DNA of 64,000 bases from the NCBI GenBank assembly GCA_028023455.1, contig JAQFVV010012418.1:4643244-4707243 (forward strand), read 5' to 3'. This DNA comes from Epiperipatus broadwayi (taxonomy: Eukaryota > Onychophora > Udeonychophora > Euonychophora > Peripatidae). The position numbers were made by a program, and so were the translations under genes. Positions within the stretch are counted from its first letter, which is position 1; every line of letters begins with the position of its first letter. The notes under the pieces are model-generated. The model saw nothing but the letters and a program-made list of their open reading frames with translations. It was not told the DNA's origin and searched no databases. Below, piece by piece: positions 59,345 to 64,000 of this stretch.

Positions 59345-61205
59345 ATTTACAATCATGACAGACAAAAATAAATAATGACGCTTATTCCCAGGAGGCTGTA
59401 AAGTCATCAGCCAAGACAGTGGCTGGCAATTGAAGGTGGAAAGTGCTAAGAATTTCTTTATTGCGGACCCAGGCTGCCATTTGATAATGATCTTTTATTT
59501 AGGTATTTACAACTGTAGGTCACTTTCAAGTGAAGGAAGATTGCAAGAATTGGAAGAAGAACTGTCTCATATTAAATGGGATATTATTGGACTTTGTGAA
59601 GTGAGAAGAAAATATTAAAAACAATTGATTTAAAAAAGTGGACATGTACTGTATTATAAAGGAACAACCATTGGGAATACAAGTGGAGTAGGATTCGTTA
59701 TAAATAATAAGTGGAAGAACAACTTTGTGGAGATTGATGGTGTATCGGACAGAGTGCAAGATTAGTTATTCAGCTTAATAGCAGATATCAAATACAGATA
59801 ATTCAGGTTTATGCAACAACAAGTTTTCATTGTGATGAAGAAATAGAGGATTTTTATATGAATATACAAAAAGCTTTTGATTAGACCAAACAACATTTTA
59901 AAATGTCATGGGAAACTTTATTGCTAGAATTGGTAAACAAATGAAAGATGAAAATGCTGTAGGTAAATTTGGTTATGGTGATAGAAATGAAGAGGACATA
60001 AACTTGTGGAGTTTGGAGAAAAACAAAAACTTTATATTATGAATTCTTATTTTGAGAAAAATGTTAAATGCAAATGGACATGGAAACATCCAAATGAGAG
60101 TATAGTAGAATTGAATTATATTTTGATTAACAGAAAATATGTACTTCAAGACAGTAATGTTCTTAATAAATTCAATGCAGGAAGTGATCACGGATTTGTA
60201 AGATATAAGATACATGTTGATGCAAAACTAAAGAGCCAAAAATTATTAAGAAAAACAATAGTCACAGCTGATATTCCTCATCTTCACATATACGCCAATG
60301 AATTTAAATCAGAATTTGAAAAAAAATTTTTTTAAATATTAACAGATTTTGAACATGATTCAGATTTGGATGAAATCAATAGAAAGATAACTGATATATT
60401 TTTAAAAACTAGCTGGTACAAAAAAAAAAAAAAAACAGCAATTAACCAGTAAAATTTCTTCTGAGACAAGATAATTTATGAGGCAAGAAGGAATATGAAA
60501 ATAAAACAGGCAAAAAATATCAGATGAAAGTAAGAAAGTAGAATTAAAAATAAATGTTAAAAAGGCTAAAGTAATGTTCAATGGATTTTCTCAAAAGATG
60601 AAAATAAAGATTGATTATGATAAGTTAGAAGAAGATAATAACTACAAATACCTTGGTTAAATTATTACTAGGGGTGCAAACATATTGGATGAAATTAATC
60701 ATAGAATTAAACTTGGTTGGAGTGCTTTTGGTAGAAATAACTTAATATTAAAAGGGAAAATGCCTATGTGTTTGAAAGGGAAGGTTTTTAATAAATGTGC
60801 TTTACCAGTTCTTACTTATGGATCTGAGACTTGGACACTTAATTTGAACATCAATACAGACTTCAAACCACTCAATGAAGTATGGAGAGATGTATATTAA
60901 GAATAACAAAAAGAGATCGAAAACTAAATATAGGTGAGAGAACAAACAGGTGTTATTGACATCATTGAAAGTATTAAGAGACTGAAATGAAGTTGGCTGA
61001 ACATATTGCTAGAAGAGACAATAATAAATGAACAGTTGAAATCTTAAACTAACCTAGAAAGAAAACACATGTGAGATGGATGGATGAAATAAGGAAGTGT
61101 GCTGGAGTGATGTGGAGAAGAAAGGTTAGAGCTCGGAGATGGATTGAACTTGAAGAGACCTTCATCATCAGTGGATCGATAATGGTTGAAAATGATGATG
61201 TATTT
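59345..61205 (+). mobile_element. RTE-clade LINE (copy 2), internally deleted
   Basis: Shares the 5' end (TTTACAATCATGACAGAC) and the GATGATG 3' tail with the copy at 8982-11933. The endonuclease part is readable to 60335 (SEGRLQELEEELSHIKW, GLCEVRR, MNSYFEKNV, GSDHGF). At about 60510 it jumps to sequence equivalent to 11225 of copy 1, losing about 1.1 kb with the RT catalytic motifs. The C-terminal part with VLTYGSETWTLN (60685-60900) remains. It lies inside the COASY intron on the opposite strand. Several frameshifts and stops. Inactive. Confidence 0.88.
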
Positions 61206-62065
61206 CTATTTTCTTTTTACCAAAACATTTTTGACTTTTTCAAATGGTATTATTGTTAGAAAGATCAGCTTTAAATAAAGATATTTTTTCTAGTTATCAT
61301 CAATTGAATTTCTTCAGAGATATTTTCTGGTTGTTGATTTTAGTAAAAAAAATATTATTTTTATGAAAATACACTAGCTTTAAAACTAAGAAAATAAGTA
61401 AGTTTCATATTAAGAAAACCAAATGACTCCATTAAAATCAATACTAACAAAATAGCTATTTAACCTTCATTCTAACGTAAATGTTTAAAGAGCACTATGT
61501 GATTTTAATAATAGTTAGAATTAAAATTTAGCTAGTATAACCAACATCTTTTAAATAATAAGACATTAATTTACTGATGCATTATTTTAACTAATTTATT
61601 AATATTGCAAAAATTATAACTAATGTAAATTGACTAGTAGAGCACATTAATATCTTGGTTAAATATAGATACTTCTAAAATCATATTTGAAAACTACTTC
61701 AGACAGTTATATTTACCAAAAGCAAAGTTTGGTGTTAGTAGTTAGATTTGAGAGCTAAAAGCTCCCAAACTGAAGTTGTTTAAATGTCTCACGACCTCCA
61801 GAATAACTACATCATTCGATTATTTTTTAGATGTCAAAACATTTTAAAATTATTTACAGCAAAAATAGAAAGAAAGAAAAGGTTTTTTGAAATATTTAAA
61901 TCGAACATAAAATTATTAATGTTAGTATAATAAGTTTCCAATGATACATAGAATTAAAATCCAGAATTTATATATCAAAATATTAATAAAAAAATTAAGC
62001 TAAATTATCCATTAAGCACGTTCAAAAATATTACATAAATAACTCAAGGAGGCAAAAAAAAGTAC
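61206..62065. other. COASY intron next to the 62066 exon, unassigned
   Basis: AT-rich intron sequence. No element or further exon seen. Confidence 0.5.
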
Positions 62066-62212
62066 CTGCTTTTTAGTGACCTCTGGTGACCAAAGTGAGC
62101 ACAATATTACATTAGCTTTGCCTACTCTTTCTTCGTTAGAGATCTGTGATTCAATTCTTTCGCGAGCATTTTCCTCACTTAGATGGTCTCTGTTTATGAT
62201 TCGATTTATTGC
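62066..62212 (-). CDS. COASY: COASY exon, dephospho-CoA kinase C-terminal region
   Basis: A 147-bp minus-strand exon, 49 codons, phase 0 on both sides. Acceptor TTACTTTAG ends at 62213, and donor GTACTT starts at 62065. It encodes INRIINRDHLSEENARERI, then a Q/E-rich stretch and VILCSLWSPEVTKKQ. This matches the RDxLSExxAxxRIxSQ and VxLSTLWEPxxTxxQ phrases of the dephospho-CoA kinase lid and C-terminal helices in animal CoA synthase. The kinase P-loop and the adenylyltransferase domain must be coded by exons beyond the right edge; none was found between 62213 and 64000. The downstream intron is about 8.8 kb and packed with repeats. Confidence 0.85.
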
Positions 62213-62980
62213 CTAAAGTAAATGATTAAAATGAAGTACAAAATAAAATTATATAAAATGGTTGAATTTTTAAACATTTACTTAAAATTTAGTTATATAT
62301 GTCATATTATTTTTAAAAAAGTTTTACAATACTGACAAATTTTAACTGCTGAATGGTGAAGTAAATTTCAATGGCAAATGATATGTTTAACTGGATTCGA
62401 TTCAGTAATGCTTGAAGCTACCATTTCCAAAGTAAGTTAAAATCATTTAGAGCAAAAAAGAGAGACGTATGGTGAGTTGTTCAAAAGGTCATACGATGTT
62501 CAAACACAAGTGTTAAGCACAATAGTTATAATTCATTTGATCAAGCAAATGGGCTTTTTATTTTAATTTTTAATTGGAATAGTCAATGAATCTTTATTTC
62601 GAGTTCTCTATTCAACACAGTGCTCAACTGCTTAAGGCATGTATGTGTGTTATGATTTTTGAAACCTTAGATATATCTATTTCAAACTGTAAATGACATG
62701 TCTATATGAAAAAAATCTCATTCTTCTAACTAACAATCTATTTGCCTTTATGGTTTAGCATATTGTGAGAGAAAAACTCCAGAGACAGACATTCCTCAAT
62801 TAATACAGGATAAAAAAATAAAAAATCAATTCTTTAATTGAATGAAACTGTTGTGCTCAGTTTGACATTTTGGTAATCGAATGTCATTTTATTCCCACAC
62901 AATTGACAATACAATTATATATGTACAGTCAAATATTCATTTATTCTAAAGTTATAAAAAAGCAAATGCATTGTCTAGAG
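62213..62980. other. COASY upstream intron, unassigned
   Basis: Starts with the acceptor tract of the 62066-62212 exon. No upstream COASY exon is recognisable in it. Confidence 0.5.
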
Positions 62981-63083
62981 CAGTGGTCTTCAATCCGTTC
63001 ACACCTGCAGACCGGCAAAAGTAAGGATAAGATTTCCCAGACCGGCAAAAATAAGAATAAGATTTCGCTGACCGGTAGAAGTC
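62981..63083. mobile_element. hAT-like element end with 30-bp internal repeats
   Basis: CAGTGGTCTTCAATCC at 62981 resembles the CAGnGGTTCTCAACC terminus of hAT elements. Three copies of a GACCGGCAAAA-type unit follow, at 63008-63037, 63038-63067 and 63068 on (partial). The right terminus and target duplication were not found up to 64000, so the element is truncated or longer. Confidence 0.5.
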
Positions 63084-64000
63084 TATAGATTTAAACTGCT
63101 TAGCCTTAGATGAGCATAAATGTTATAACTGACTAAAACAAAACACTAGTTATTGTGTATTGTAATGGTATTGCTTACCTTCACATGCTGGACACTCTTT
63201 CTCGTTGCGCAGTCATACTGCTACATAAAACAGTACGTTCTCATTAATGTTCCTGCATTGCTACATTTATTATTCATTGTTAAAACATGCAAAAATAAAA
63301 TATTATTCACCTGAATGTTGGGAAATATCACAGCTAGGGTAATTACATGACAATGATTATGATAAATGTAATATCTGTATTTAATGTTAAATATAAAAGA
63401 TGAAGTTATATATATATGGAGTTTGTATAATAAAAAACTTTTTTAATTTTTTTTTAGAAAAATAATAAAAAATTTAATTACATCTGTGATAACTAGAAAA
63501 ATAAATTAATTTATATATGATTGATTAGATTTTGTTTTCATTCTGTTCTTTTTTTTAATTGGGTAAAAATGAGATTAAAAAAATTAAACAATCATTATAA
63601 AGATTCATTTTGGCTAAAAAAAAAAAACCCACAATAGATTTACGTTCTCGATGAAGAGAAATCATCATCAATGATCTGTCTCCATTTTATGAAGTTTACA
63701 ATTTCAAAAAGAAATGTCACACACAAAATAAAAAGATGATACAAATACAATAAAATATTTTGCTATATGTGACCAATAAATAAGCTGACACAATACAGAA
63801 ATGCCTACTAGGTATAGAAATTGACTTGTAAGGAGTGGTGCAATTATCATGAGATTGACACTTTGTCTTTTAAAGATTGCATTTTCAGATAAATTCCTTT
63901 GATTATTATTTAGTAATTATAGTATTATCTAATAATTTAAATAAAATTTTGATTTATAATTAATTTTATTTAAGCAATTGCACTGAAAAAATAAATAAAA
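63084..64000. other. Unassigned right edge
   Basis: AT-rich. 63180-63270 is less AT-rich and may belong to the hAT-like element. No exon recognised. Confidence 0.4.

Overview
The window is metazoan nuclear DNA: strongly AT-rich, with almost no coding sequence and many decayed transposable elements. Two spliced exons and several animal-type retroelement families (RTE with GATGATGA tails, Penelope-like, Ty3/gypsy, CR1/jockey-type LINE, tRNA-derived SINE, hAT and pogo-like MITEs) point to an invertebrate. I cannot name the species. A cnidarian, mollusc or flatworm would all fit, and nothing here decides between them.

Host genes. The two last coding exons I can see of a minus-strand gene lie at 62066-62212 and 53159-53221. 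They match the C-terminus of the dephospho-CoA kinase domain of bifunctional CoA synthase (COASY). The roughly 8.8 kb intron between them is filled with repeats. A second likely host exon, of unknown identity, is at 12575-12720 on the plus strand.

Mobile elements, left to right. Hammerhead-bearing tandem repeat P1 (152-1000); a truncated LTR-like end and a hairpin (996-1316); Ty3/gypsy relic A (1342-3960, +); RTE relic (5290-6720, -); SINE (6744-6845); complete hAT MITE with 8-bp target duplication (7574-8061); near full-length RTE (8982-11933, +); single-monomer repeat P2 (13098-13549, -); RTE relic (15800-17080, -); second SINE (18734-18845, -); a CR1/jockey-type LINE relic (21340-23900, +); an inverted pair of 2.7-4.0 kb LTR-like repeats (27982-32022 and 41225-43959) around Ty3/gypsy relic B (33440-37100, -); a Penelope-like element with RT and GIY-YIG (44750-46765, +); five tandem and inverted units of repeat family Q (53585-57025), interrupted by a pogo-like MITE (55073-56736); and an internally deleted RTE (59345-61205, +).

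Most interesting system. Three element types in this window carry hammerhead ribozyme motifs. The Penelope-like element has a motif with an intact core and perfect stems I and II at 44755-44796. Repeat family P (454-bp monomers) has a hammerhead with perfect two-part stem I and consensus core at 779-837, and a diverged copy at 13252-13306. Repeat family Q (about 410-420 bp monomers) has a hammerhead-like fold in every unit with the same unusual core change. Non-coding tandem monomers with one ribozyme each are the architecture of animal retrozymes, which are thought to spread through circular RNA. P2 is one monomer long, in a different register from the start of the P1 array, as expected from a circular template. 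All three ribozyme types have a very short, self-complementary helix III, suggesting dimeric hammerheads. The Penelope-like element is a natural candidate for the enzyme source; that link is inference.
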